Source of the DNA: Ammoniphilus sp. YIM 78166
GTDB taxonomy: Bacteria > Bacillota > Bacilli > Aneurinibacillales > RAOX-1
Reading direction: 5' to 3'
Assembly: GCF_004522215.1 (NCBI RefSeq)
Contig: NZ_SDLR01000004.1
Coordinates: 620,001 to 684,000 of the forward strand
DNA: 64,000 nt
Shown: in pieces, positions 16,765 to 24,701 of the stretch
How the letters are laid out: every line of letters starts with the position of its first letter
Numbering within the stretch: the first letter of the stretch is position 1
The notes under the pieces: model-generated
Told to the model about the DNA's origin: nothing
Databases searched by the model: none
The model's input: the letters and a program-made list of their open reading frames with translations, nothing else
Made by a program: the position numbers and the translations under genes

Positions 16765-17216
16765 GCGGCCCTCTAAGTGTGCTGAAGCCGGGATCAGGGC
16801 AGCAAAGCCGAGGATTGATGCCTTTCAAGTGAGCCGAAGCCTAGATCAGGGCATCAAAGGCGGGGATTGATACCCTCTAAGTGAGCCGAAGCCGGGATCA
16901 GGGCATCAAATCCGAATTTTGATGCCCTCAAAGCGTGTCGAAACCGGGATCAGGGCACCAAAGTCGAGGATTGATGCCCTCTAAGCCTGCGAAAGCCTGG
17001 ATCAGGGCACCAAAGCTGAGGATTGATGCCCTCCAAGCGTGCTGAAGCCCAGATTGGGGCACCAAAGCCGGGATCAGGGCACCAAAGCCGAGTTTAAATG
17101 CCCTCAATGCGTGTCGAAGCCTGGATCAGGGCACCAAAGCTGAGTTTTGCTGTCCTCTAAGTGAGCCGAAGCCGGGATCAGGGCACCAAAGCTGAGTTTT
17201 GCTGCCCTCCAAGCCT
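16765..17216. repeat. Imperfect 52-bp tandem repeat array with internal hairpins
   Basis: The core ATCAGGGCA (or a close variant) occurs at 16793, 16845, 16897, 16949, 17001, 17053, 17073, 17125 and 17177. The spacing is exactly 52 bp every time except one 20-bp step (17053 to 17073), a partial unit. Each unit contains AGGGCATCAA and downstream TTGATGCCCT, which are reverse complements, so most units can form a hairpin (best at 16900-16928). No open frame is kept, as 52 is not a multiple of 3. It fills the gap between murQ and the AmiE-like gene. Confidence 0.9.
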
Positions 17217-17296
17217 ACCTACCATGAACTTGGTTACAAAAAAATTGGATGAAATCTCCATGATCTTCAAAAACTGAGAAAAAAGGAGTGGGTGCG

Positions 17297-18415
17297 TTGA
17301 AGGTCAGAGGGTGGTTCCTGAGTTGTTTGGTAGTCGGGGTGCTTTGTGGGCAAGGCTTCGCATCGGCGGATGAGTTGGATGATCTTTTGAATCAGGCGAT
17401 TCAAGAGAATCAAATTCCTGGAGCGGTAGTATTGGTCCAGCATAAAGGGAAGATCGTGAAGCACCAAGCTTATGGTTATGCCTTGGACTATGAGGGTAAA
17501 CGACAGGAAATGAAGGAAGATACCATTTTTGATGTGGCTTCTATTACAAAAGTTTTTACGGCGACTGTGTTGATGAAGCTGTATGAAGAAGGGAAAGTGA
17601 GGCTGGATGATCCTGTGTCTAAGCATCTTCCTGAATTCGCCCATAAGGGCGTAACCCTGCGCCATTTGCTGACCCATACGTCGGGGTTTCCTGCCTGGAT
17701 TCCTCTATATGAAAAAGGGAGCGGCAGGGAGGACCGGTTGGCTTTTGTTCTCCAGCACCCTTTACAGCATCCTCCTGGAGAGGTGTACACCTACAGCGAT
17801 CTCAATATGATTACCATTGGCTGTGTAATTGAAAAGGTGTCGGGGAAAAAGCTCGATGAGTATATGGATGAGGTGCTTATCCGTCCTTTAGGCCTGAGGG
17901 ATACTTTTTTTAATCCGCCCCTTACCCAGCAAGGGCGCATCGCGGCCACGGAATACCAGCCAGAGAAAGGCCGAGGCTTGGTCTGGGGTACAGTTCAGGA
18001 TGAAAATGCCTGGTCGTTGGATGGGGTAGCGGGTCATGCCGGTTTGTTTTCGACGGCTAAAGAATTAGCGGTCTTTGCCCAGATGATGCTGGATGGGGGA
18101 GCGAAGGGTGGGACTCGTCTTTTGAAACCGGACACGGTGAAGCTGCTGACGGAAAATCAAGCACCAGAAAACGTGACGCAAAAGCATGGGCTGGGATGGG
18201 AACTGGGGGAGGAATGGTACATGGACGTGTTGGCGTATCCCTCCACCTTTGGTCATACCGGTTTTTCGGGAACCTCTCTGGTTGTCAGTCCGAAGGAGGA
18301 GTTAGTCGTGATATTGCTTACCAATCGGGTTCATCCCACGAGAGAAACCGAGTCGATTAACCCACTGCGGCAACAGGTAGCTCGCTTGGCGTTAGCATCG
18401 ATAAGAGAGGAGTAG
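17297..18415 (+). CDS. amiE: Secreted serine hydrolase, beta-lactamase fold (AmiE/YbbE-like)
   Basis: A 372-aa class C beta-lactamase/penicillin-binding-like hydrolase with signal peptide (residues 1-25). The Ser-x-x-Lys motif in ASITK (about residue 81), the YSDLN tyrosine motif (about residue 170) and the HTG triad in GHTGFSG (about residue 318) are present. In B. subtilis ybbE/amiE lies with nagZ and namZ and its product removes peptides from muropeptides; the same order is seen here. TTG 17297 is chosen because AAAGGAG ends eight bases before it. The following gene's ribosome site overlaps its stop. Confidence 0.85.
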   Translation: MKVRGWFLSCLVVGVLCGQGFASADELDDLLNQAIQENQIPGAVVLVQHKGKIVKHQAYGYALDYEGKRQEMKEDTIFDVASITKVFTATVLMKLYEEGKVRLDDPVSKHLPEFAHKGVTLRHLLTHTSGFPAWIPLYEKGSGREDRLAFVLQHPLQHPPGEVYTYSDLNMITIGCVIEKVSGKKLDEYMDEVLIRPLGLRDTFFNPPLTQQGRIAATEYQPEKGRGLVWGTVQDENAWSLDGVAGHAGLFSTAKELAVFAQMMLDGGAKGGTRLLKPDTVKLLTENQAPENVTQKHGLGWELGEEWYMDVLAYPSTFGHTGFSGTSLVVSPKEELVVILLTNRVHPTRETESINPLRQQVARLALASIREE

Positions 18416-18420
18416 TGTTC

Positions 18421-20466
18421 ATGAGGTTTTTGCTTTTGGTGGTCTTGTTGTTCGTCGCCACCCCTGTAAAAGCAACAAGTCCATACACTGATCTGGTGTT
18501 GCTGGAGAATCTTCCGCAGGTTGAAGCCAGCGTACAAGACAACCAGTTGCAACTGAGGGCCATTCACCTTTATCGGGAAGGGCATTTTATCAAAGCGACG
18601 GATAACCTGGTGTGGAAATCTTCTAAATCCCGCATTGCCAAGGTCAATGATCGCGGGTTGGTCACCTTCAGTGGGCGACAGGGGAAGACTTGGATTACCG
18701 TAACGGATGGGGAGTTCTCGGACCGCATTGCGGTGCAAAACCTAGATGGAAAGCCCGTGGTCATCCCTGAGCAGGGAAACCGCTATGGACAGGTGATCGA
18801 ACGTGTGGTGCAAGGATTGAGTGTAGAAGAGAAAATCGGGCAGATGTTGATGCCTGAGTTTTTAAAAAGTGGGGATCAGAGTGTGACTACCCTTACACCA
18901 GAGATTGAACAGCTGGTGAAAAAGTATCATATCGGTGGGGTGATTTTGTTTCGAGAGAACTTTCTCAGCGCGGAACAAGCGGCCAGCCTTACTTATAAGT
19001 ATCAGAAAGCGGCAGAGAAGTTTGGCTTATTTATGGCTATCGATCAAGAAGGAGGCATCGTCACCCGCCTTCCTTTCGCGCCGGATTTCCCTGGTGGGAT
19101 GGCTCTTGGTGCAACGCGGGATCCTGAGCTTGCCTTTCGGGTGGGTCAGGCTTTGGGGGAAGAACTTCGGGCGCTAGGGATTAATATGAACTTTGCCCCC
19201 GTCCTTGACGTGAACAATAATCCGGATAATCCGGTCATTGGGGTTCGCTCTTTTGGAGAAACGCCGAGTTTGGTGGCGGATTTGAGCGTGGCGTATCAAC
19301 AGGGGCTGCAAAAGGCAGGTCTGGCCGCGACCGGTAAACATTTTCCCGGGCATGGAGATACCGGAGTGGATAGCCACTTGGGGTTAGCGGAAGGAAAAAG
19401 GCTTGCGCTCTATCCTTTTCGAAAAGCGATTTCTCATGGCATTGATGCGATCATGACGGGGCATGTGACGTTTCCTTATCTTGAGTCGACTAAAGTGAAG
19501 TCTCAACTGGATGGAACGGACATTTCGATTCCCGCAACCTTGTCTCCTGTGATGTTAACGAAGATTTTGCGTGAGCAAATGAAATTTCAAGGAGTCATCA
19601 CAACGGATGCTATGAATATGAAGGCCATCGCGGATCATTTCGGGCCTGTGGATGCGGCGATTCGAGCGGTAAAAGCTGGAGCAGACATCGTTTTGATGCC
19701 GGTTGGCTTAGCCGAGGTGGCTGAAGGAATCTTTCAAGCGGTGATGGATGGAGAGATTTTAGAAGAGCGCTTGGACGAATCGGTTACTCGGATTCTGACA
19801 CTCAAGCTGCAACGAGGGATTTTAAAAGAAGAAACGCCTCCAACCCTGAAGGAGCACGTTCAAAACGCTTTAGGGTGGATCGGACCTAAAAAGCATCAGG
19901 AGCTCAAAGAGGAAGCGGCGTTAAGGTCGATTACGTTGGTGAAAAATGACCGAGCTGTATTACCACTTAAGATGAAGAATAAGGGGAAGATCGTCGTGGT
20001 AGGCGCTCGTGCGATTGAGGATTTATATGAGGCGCTAAGAGCTCATCATCCACGGACGGCACTGGTTCAGCTTAATCCTTCCGGCATAAGAGCCTATCAG
20101 CCTTCTTTTCGCCAGTGGGCCGAGCTGATGGGGGCAGATGCGGTTGTAGTGGGGACGTATACCTCGAAGGCGGAGGATCGTGCAGCTGACCATGCGCAGA
20201 TGAAGTTAGTAAAAGAGATTGCGCGAACCGTGAAGGTTCCGGTTATCGCCGTAGGGCTACGCAACCCATATGATATTGAGACCATTCATGAGGTGGTAGA
20301 TGGCTACTTGGTGCAGTATGGTCATCGAGGTTCCAGCTCTCAAGCCACGGCGAAGGTCTTATTTGGTGTAGAAGAGCCTAAGGGAAGGTTGCCTGTGACC
20401 ATACCGGATGGTAAGGGCGGGATCTTATATCCTTTTGGACATGGACTAGGCTATCAGGCGAGGTGA
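18421..20466 (+). CDS. nagZ: Secreted beta-N-acetylglucosaminidase, GH3
   Basis: Exo-acting GH3 enzyme that releases GlcNAc (or splits GlcNAc-MurNAc) from wall fragments. A short signal peptide (residues 1-18) precedes a small Ig-like segment (to about residue 110) and the TIM-barrel with the NagZ motif GKHFPGHGDTGVDSH (His-Asp general acid pair, about residue 305) and TDAMNMKAI (nucleophile Asp, about residue 394). A C-terminal alpha/beta/alpha domain follows, as in B. subtilis NagZ (YbbD). Length is 681 aa from ATG 18421, which has AGAGAGGAG eight bases upstream. Confidence 0.93.
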   Translation: MRFLLLVVLLFVATPVKATSPYTDLVLLENLPQVEASVQDNQLQLRAIHLYREGHFIKATDNLVWKSSKSRIAKVNDRGLVTFSGRQGKTWITVTDGEFSDRIAVQNLDGKPVVIPEQGNRYGQVIERVVQGLSVEEKIGQMLMPEFLKSGDQSVTTLTPEIEQLVKKYHIGGVILFRENFLSAEQAASLTYKYQKAAEKFGLFMAIDQEGGIVTRLPFAPDFPGGMALGATRDPELAFRVGQALGEELRALGINMNFAPVLDVNNNPDNPVIGVRSFGETPSLVADLSVAYQQGLQKAGLAATGKHFPGHGDTGVDSHLGLAEGKRLALYPFRKAISHGIDAIMTGHVTFPYLESTKVKSQLDGTDISIPATLSPVMLTKILREQMKFQGVITTDAMNMKAIADHFGPVDAAIRAVKAGADIVLMPVGLAEVAEGIFQAVMDGEILEERLDESVTRILTLKLQRGILKEETPPTLKEHVQNALGWIGPKKHQELKEEAALRSITLVKNDRAVLPLKMKNKGKIVVVGARAIEDLYEALRAHHPRTALVQLNPSGIRAYQPSFRQWAELMGADAVVVGTYTSKAEDRAADHAQMKLVKEIARTVKVPVIAVGLRNPYDIETIHEVVDGYLVQYGHRGSSSQATAKVLFGVEEPKGRLPVTIPDGKGGILYPFGHGLGYQAR

Positions 20467-20472
20467 TAGAAG

Positions 20473-21684
20473 TTGAAACAGGGTAAGGTTGGATTACTCG
20501 TTGTTTTATGTTTCTTTCTATTTGGAGGGGTGGGACAAGCGGTTGAGGCGCCCCTGCGTTTGGGGATTGAGGTGCTACTAGAGGAACAGTTGGACTTGGT
20601 GAAAGGGAAAAAAGTAGGACTAATTACCAATCCCACGGGGGTTGATCGGTGGTTAAAGAGCATTGTGGATGTTTTACACGAGCATCCTGATGTGGAGTTA
20701 AAAGCGATTTTTGGGCCAGAGCATGGGGCTCGTGGTGATGTACAGGATGGGAAGAAGGTCGATTCTTCCCATGATGAGCAAACAGGGGTGCCAGTTTATA
20801 GTTTGTATGGTGAAACCAAGAAGCCGACGTCCCTCATGTTAGAGGACATCGATGTGTTGCTTTTTGATATTCAGGATGTAGGAGTTCGTTACTATACTTA
20901 TATTTATACGATGGCCTATGCGATGGAGGCAGCGAGGGAAAATGAGATTCCCTTTGTGGTGTTAGATCGCCCTAATCCTCTAGGGGGTAACGTAATCGAA
21001 GGACCCGTCCTTGAATCAGAGTTTTCTTCGTTTGTTGGCAGATATCCCATTCCTTTGCGTCATGGCATGACGGTCGGAGAGCTGGCCCAGCTTTTTAATG
21101 AAGAGTTTGGGATAGGCTGTGACCTGACCGTGGTGAAGATGAAGGGGTGGGAACGTCATGTTGATTTTTCCAGCTTAGGTCTGCCTTGGGTTCCTCCTTC
21201 CCCTAATATGCCTACAGCCCATACGGCTCTCGTTTATGCTGGGACGGCATTGTTGGAGGGAACGAATCTTTCTGAAGGAAGAGGAACGACTAAGCCGTTT
21301 GAGCTGGTTGGAGCTCCTTTCGTGGATGGCGTACAGTTGGCAAGGAAGCTTAATGATGTAGGATTGCCAGGAGTCCTTTTTCGCGAGGCCTATTTCACGC
21401 CCGAATTTTCTAAGTATAAAGGAGAGGCCTGTGAAGGGGTGCAGATCCATGTTGTGGAACCTGGAGTTTACGAGCCTTTGAAGACGGGTCTTGCTATAGT
21501 GAAAGCAGTCTACGAGCTTTATCCGAATGAGATGAAGTTTCGCTCGTTCTTTAATCAATTGATAGGGAATGAATGGGTCATGGAGGAGATAAAACGGGGG
21601 GCTTCAGTGGATAGTATGGTGAGTAGGTGGCAGGAAGATTTAAAGCAATTTCGAGGGGTGCGAAAGGACTATTCGCTCTATTAA
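20473..21684 (+). CDS. namZ: Secreted exo-beta-N-acetylmuramidase, NamZ/YbbC (DUF1343)
   Basis: A 403-aa secreted protein (signal peptide residues 1-25) of the DUF1343 family, whose B. subtilis member YbbC was characterised as the exo-muramidase NamZ that releases MurNAc from the non-reducing end of wall glycan. Family stretches include GKKVGLITNPTG, FGPEHGARGD and DIQDVGVRYYTYIYTM. It starts at TTG 20473 after GAGGTGATAG and is the last gene of amiE-nagZ-namZ, in the same order as B. subtilis ybbEDC. With NagZ and AmiE it would produce free MurNAc, GlcNAc and peptides outside the cell. Confidence 0.92.
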   Translation: MKQGKVGLLVVLCFFLFGGVGQAVEAPLRLGIEVLLEEQLDLVKGKKVGLITNPTGVDRWLKSIVDVLHEHPDVELKAIFGPEHGARGDVQDGKKVDSSHDEQTGVPVYSLYGETKKPTSLMLEDIDVLLFDIQDVGVRYYTYIYTMAYAMEAARENEIPFVVLDRPNPLGGNVIEGPVLESEFSSFVGRYPIPLRHGMTVGELAQLFNEEFGIGCDLTVVKMKGWERHVDFSSLGLPWVPPSPNMPTAHTALVYAGTALLEGTNLSEGRGTTKPFELVGAPFVDGVQLARKLNDVGLPGVLFREAYFTPEFSKYKGEACEGVQIHVVEPGVYEPLKTGLAIVKAVYELYPNEMKFRSFFNQLIGNEWVMEEIKRGASVDSMVSRWQEDLKQFRGVRKDYSLY

Positions 21685-21728
21685 GTAGTAAATTTTAACA
21701 AAAATTTAAGTTTGCCGACAGGAAGTGA

Positions 21729-21758
21729 CAGACAAAAAGAAAGTAACTCTAGTATAAT
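21729..21758 (+). promoter_or_regulatory. Promoter before the second SinI-like gene
   Basis: CAGACA (21729-21734), 18-bp spacer, TATAAT (21753-21758). The -10 is perfect; the -35 matches four of six. Confidence 0.55.
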
Positions 21759-21815
21759 AGCCCTATAATTACTATCTAGGTACTGTTAATTCGTCTCAAT
21801 TTATAGGGCAAGGGG

Positions 21816-21944
21816 ATGGGCAGTTTGTCTAAAATAGAGTTGGATCAGGAATGGCTGCAGCTTATTCAGGAAGCAAGGGATATGGGGATTTCGCTAGAAG
21901 AGATACAGCAATTTTTGAGTGGGCAAGTGAAGGAAGGAATCTAA
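21816..21944 (+). CDS. Second SinI-like anti-repressor, about 40 aa
   Basis: Very short frame whose product reads ELDQEWLQLIQEARDMGIS, then LEEIQQFL, the Sin-domain pattern also seen at 6677 and in B. subtilis SinI (ELDQEWVELM). Start is ATG 21816 (42 aa) or, better supported by the AAGGGG ribosome site, TTG 21825 (39 aa). A TATAAT promoter is 58 bp upstream. It lies 95 bp before spoIIQ, just as the first copy lies before spoIID. No sinR is nearby. Confidence 0.7.
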   Translation: MGSLSKIELDQEWLQLIQEARDMGISLEEIQQFLSGQVKEGI

Positions 21945-22039
21945 GAAAATTTTTGGTGTATAATTTTTTAGGTTTTGTACACGCCTCATGTTTAAATCTT
22001 ATCCGAACTGGAGAAGATTGTTGATGAGGTGATGAATAA

Positions 22040-22771
22040 ATGAATGGAGAACAAAAACAACCAATCCAACCACCAACTCAATCGAAGTGGAAGGCGTTCT
22101 TCAGTAAGAAATGGACTTTCCCAGTAATTTACATGGGAGCAGCAGCACTTATCCTTGCTTTAATCATGTGGTATCAGGATTCAAGTGATTATTCTCTTGA
22201 ACAAGCCGAGATGCCGGGTGTAAGCATGGGAGAGGAACAAGCACAACAGCAACCGATTGCAGCAGCACCAGTAACACCAGAAGCCGTTGAAGTGAATGCA
22301 CATGAGCAGGGAATGGCTTGGCCTGTTGCTGAAGGAGTAGAATTCGATATCGTAAGGAACTTCTTTGATGAAACAGCCGAGGATGATGTAAAAGCAGCAG
22401 CGCTGATCCATTATGAAGATTCCTATTTCCCGAATACAGGAATCGATCTAGCCACGAAGGATGGAGCCGTGTTCGAGGTTACGGCAGCTCTTCCTGGTAA
22501 AGTGACCAAAGCTGAGAAAGATCCAATGGTAGGCTATATCGTAGAAATCGAGCACGCCGACGGAATTTCCACGGTATACCAAAGCTTAGACAGTGTGCAA
22601 GTGGCTGTCGGCGATGAAGTAGAGCAAGGTGCCCTTCTAGCCAAAGCCGGCCGCAACTTGTTTGAGAAGGATCTTGGCATCCATCTACACTTTGAAGTGA
22701 AAGAGAATGGCCAAGCCGTTTCTCCGGATAAGTATCTTACAAGAGACAGCAAGAAAAATGAAGCTCAATAA
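22040..22771 (+). CDS. spoIIQ: Stage II sporulation protein Q, degenerate M23 domain
   Basis: Forespore membrane protein that pairs with SpoIIIAH across the septum in the engulfment zipper and feeding-tube channel. One transmembrane segment (about residues 28-45), a linker rich in Gln, Ala and Pro (about 62-82) and a LytM/M23 domain (about 95-235) are seen. The first metal-binding His of the M23 HxxxD motif is replaced: PNTGIDLA has Asn (about residue 132), whereas the second motif HLHFEV is kept. Loss of one metal ligand is usual for SpoIIQ. Length of 243 aa is in the family range. A terminator follows. Confidence 0.9.
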   Translation: MNGEQKQPIQPPTQSKWKAFFSKKWTFPVIYMGAAALILALIMWYQDSSDYSLEQAEMPGVSMGEEQAQQQPIAAAPVTPEAVEVNAHEQGMAWPVAEGVEFDIVRNFFDETAEDDVKAAALIHYEDSYFPNTGIDLATKDGAVFEVTAALPGKVTKAEKDPMVGYIVEIEHADGISTVYQSLDSVQVAVGDEVEQGALLAKAGRNLFEKDLGIHLHFEVKENGQAVSPDKYLTRDSKKNEAQ

Positions 22772-22781
22772 GTAATATAGA

Positions 22782-22812
22782 GAAGGTGCCCGAGGGGGTG
22801 CCTTCTTTTTTG
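22782..22812 (+). terminator. Terminator after spoIIQ
   Basis: GAAGGTGCCC pairs with GGGTGCCTTC (two G-T wobbles), followed by TTTTTTG. Confidence 0.85.
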
Positions 22813-22845
22813 TTTAGGTTGCGATTGGTTGGGGCCTAAGTGATT

Positions 22846-23021
22846 AGTCGTAGATTTCCGGTTAAATACTCTGGTGGATGAGTTGTTGGGAGAAATAGTC
22901 GCAGTAGCTCCGGTTAATTGGCTGGAGAGGACCTAAATTGAAGGGTAGCAGCCCCAATAGTCGTAAATCTACGGTTAATTGGTCTTGAAGGACATCCATC
23001 CTTGAATTAACCGGAAATCTC
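22846..23021. repeat. Degenerate intergenic repeat with CGGTTAA cores
   Basis: AGTCG(T/C)AG/A..CGGTTAA units occur at 22846, 22897 and 22959 (steps 51 and 62 bp), and an inverted copy AATTAACCGGAAATCTCC lies at about 23004-23021. No convincing gene is visible in 22813-23201. Function is unknown; it may be a decayed mobile or REP-like sequence. Confidence 0.6.
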
Positions 23022-23201
23022 CTCTTATTGAAGTGGTTCCACCTATCTATGAACCACCCAACAGGATCGAAAGCCCCCACAAGATGCACGGACAACCCCC
23101 ATTTTATTAATTTTCTAAACGTTCTCTGTTGTTTTCGCGCATATATGCGTTCTCGTCTCAATATAATGTATCAGACTATCTCTAACAGGGAGGCGAGGGG
23201 A

Positions 23202-23492
23202 GTGCACGATTACATCAAAGAGCGCACCATCAAGATCGGTCGCTACATAGTGGAGACGCGCAACACCGTCCGTAAGATAGCCAAAGAATTCGGCGTATCT
23301 AAAAGCACTGTGCACAAAGATTTGACCGAACGACTACCCGAGATCAACCCCGAATTGGCTAATAAGGTTAAAGAAATATTGGAGTACCACAAATCCATCC
23401 GTCATTTGCGCGGAGGAGAGGCCACCAAGATCAAGTATAAAAGAAAATCAACCAAAAGCCAGAAGAAAGGAGCAACCGAAGAATTGGCATAA
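23202..23492 (+). CDS. spoIIID: Sporulation transcriptional regulator SpoIIID
   Basis: Mother-cell DNA-binding protein that switches sigma-E to sigma-K gene expression. From GTG 23202 the 96-aa product begins MHDYIKERTIKIGRYIVE and contains the helix-turn-helix IAKEFGVSKSTVHKDLTERL (about residues 26-45) and the family tail KSIRHLRGGEATK. It closely resembles B. subtilis SpoIIID throughout, with a longer Lys/Ser-rich C-terminus. GGGAGGCGAGGGG precedes the start; the open frame upstream of it (to 23028) is not part of the protein. A GTGCCTGTCAC element abuts the stop codon. Confidence 0.96.
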   Translation: MHDYIKERTIKIGRYIVETRNTVRKIAKEFGVSKSTVHKDLTERLPEINPELANKVKEILEYHKSIRHLRGGEATKIKYKRKSTKSQKKGATEELA

Positions 23493-23537
23493 GGTGCCTG
23501 TCACCCGTCACATTCTGTCGAAAAAATGTCGAATAAT
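23493..23537 (+). repeat. GTGCCTGTCAC element, copy A (after spoIIID)
   Basis: GGTGCCTGTCACCCGTCAC begins directly after the spoIIID stop, followed by TGTCGAA (23516) and ATGTCGAAT (23527-23535). It is related to copies at 43041, 46200 (minus strand) and 57179. All lie in sense orientation at the 3' end of a gene. Confidence 0.6.
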
Positions 23538-23638
23538 CGAAAGGAATTCCTTGTTCCGCATCGAAGTATATACCTTTGGAGCTACTAATCGCTAGAATAG
23601 CATTCACATAGATGAACCAGTACAGGGAGGACCTTGCA

Positions 23639-24637
23639 ATGTTAGGGAAGGATATCGGAATCGATTTAGGAACGGCTAATGTATTAATATATGTAAAAGG
23701 ACGCGGAATTGTGCTAGATGAGCCATCGGTTGTCGCTATCGATAGCATGACTAGAAAAGTGTTGGCGGTGGGTAATGAAGCCTATCGGATGGTTGGACGT
23801 ACGCCGGGTAATATCGTGGCGATTCGACCGCTTCGTGATGGCGTGATTGCAGACTTTGAAATTACCGAAGCTATGCTTAAGCATTTTATCGCGAAAATCG
23901 GAGTAAAGAGCTTCTTCGTCCGTCCCCGAATTTTGATTTGCTGCCCTACAAATATCACCTCAGTAGAACAAAAAGCAATTAGAGAAGCCGCGGAACGCAG
24001 CGGTGCAAGAACGGTATATCTAGAAGAGGAGCCAAAAATCGCAGCCGTTGGCGCGGGTATGGATATTTTTGTACCGAGCGGAAACATGGTAGTGGATATT
24101 GGCGGAGGGACGACCGATGTGGCAGTACTGTCCATGGGGGATATCGTCACCGCCTCTTCTATTAAAATCGCTGGGGACAAGTTTGATCTCGACATCATGC
24201 GCTATATTAAACAAAAATATCAATTAATGATCGGCGAGCGAACAGCAGAAGACATCAAGAAGGGAATCGCTACGGTGTTTCCAGGAAGCCGTAAGGATGA
24301 AATGGACATTCGAGGTCGTGATATGGTATCAGGGCTTCCTCGCAACATTACAGTATACTCACATGAAATTCATGAAGCACTGGCTGAATCGGTTACCCAT
24401 ATTGTACAAGCCTCTAAGAATGTATTAGAGAGAACCCCGCCTGAACTATCCGCGGATATCATTGATAAGGGCGTCATGCTGACGGGGGGAGGCGCATTAC
24501 TCCACGGTATGGACAAGCTTTTGGCTGAAGAATTGCGCGTGCCTGTGCTCGTTTCAGAAGAGCCCATGTTCTGTGTGGCTAAAGGGACAGGAATTATGCT
24601 GGAAAACTTAGACAGACCAAGACGTCAATTCATTTAA
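23639..24637 (+). CDS. mbl: Rod-shape actin homologue Mbl
   Basis: MreB-like cytoskeletal ATPase that organises lateral wall synthesis under the membrane. Signatures: GIDLGTANVLIYVKG (phosphate 1), VVDIGGGTTDVAV (phosphate 2, about residue 155) and GVMLTGGGALLHGM (adenosine, about residue 280). The 332-aa product begins MLGKDIGIDLGT at ATG 23639, preceded by AGGGAGG. Its place right after spoIIID and before flhO identifies it as Mbl and not MreB/MreBH, which lie elsewhere in Bacillus. Confidence 0.95.
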   Translation: MLGKDIGIDLGTANVLIYVKGRGIVLDEPSVVAIDSMTRKVLAVGNEAYRMVGRTPGNIVAIRPLRDGVIADFEITEAMLKHFIAKIGVKSFFVRPRILICCPTNITSVEQKAIREAAERSGARTVYLEEEPKIAAVGAGMDIFVPSGNMVVDIGGGTTDVAVLSMGDIVTASSIKIAGDKFDLDIMRYIKQKYQLMIGERTAEDIKKGIATVFPGSRKDEMDIRGRDMVSGLPRNITVYSHEIHEALAESVTHIVQASKNVLERTPPELSADIIDKGVMLTGGGALLHGMDKLLAEELRVPVLVSEEPMFCVAKGTGIMLENLDRPRRQFI

Positions 24638-24701
24638 GGACAAGCCCTCTCAGAATATGTTAAAATAGGAATACCATACATACGTGAAATGGGGACTCCA
24701 T

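Noticed and set aside
16765..17216. CRISPR-like spacing of repeats
   Set aside because: The whole 52-bp unit is repeated with diverged copies and there are no unique spacers or cas genes; it is a tandem repeat.
22040..22771. SpoIIQ as an active M23 endopeptidase
   Set aside because: One zinc-ligand His is Asn (NTGID), which is the usual SpoIIQ condition; it is not reported as an anomaly.
23028..23201. Long N-terminal extension of SpoIIID
   Set aside because: The extension overlaps the intergenic repeat, and the GTG at 23202 gives the exact known SpoIIID start.
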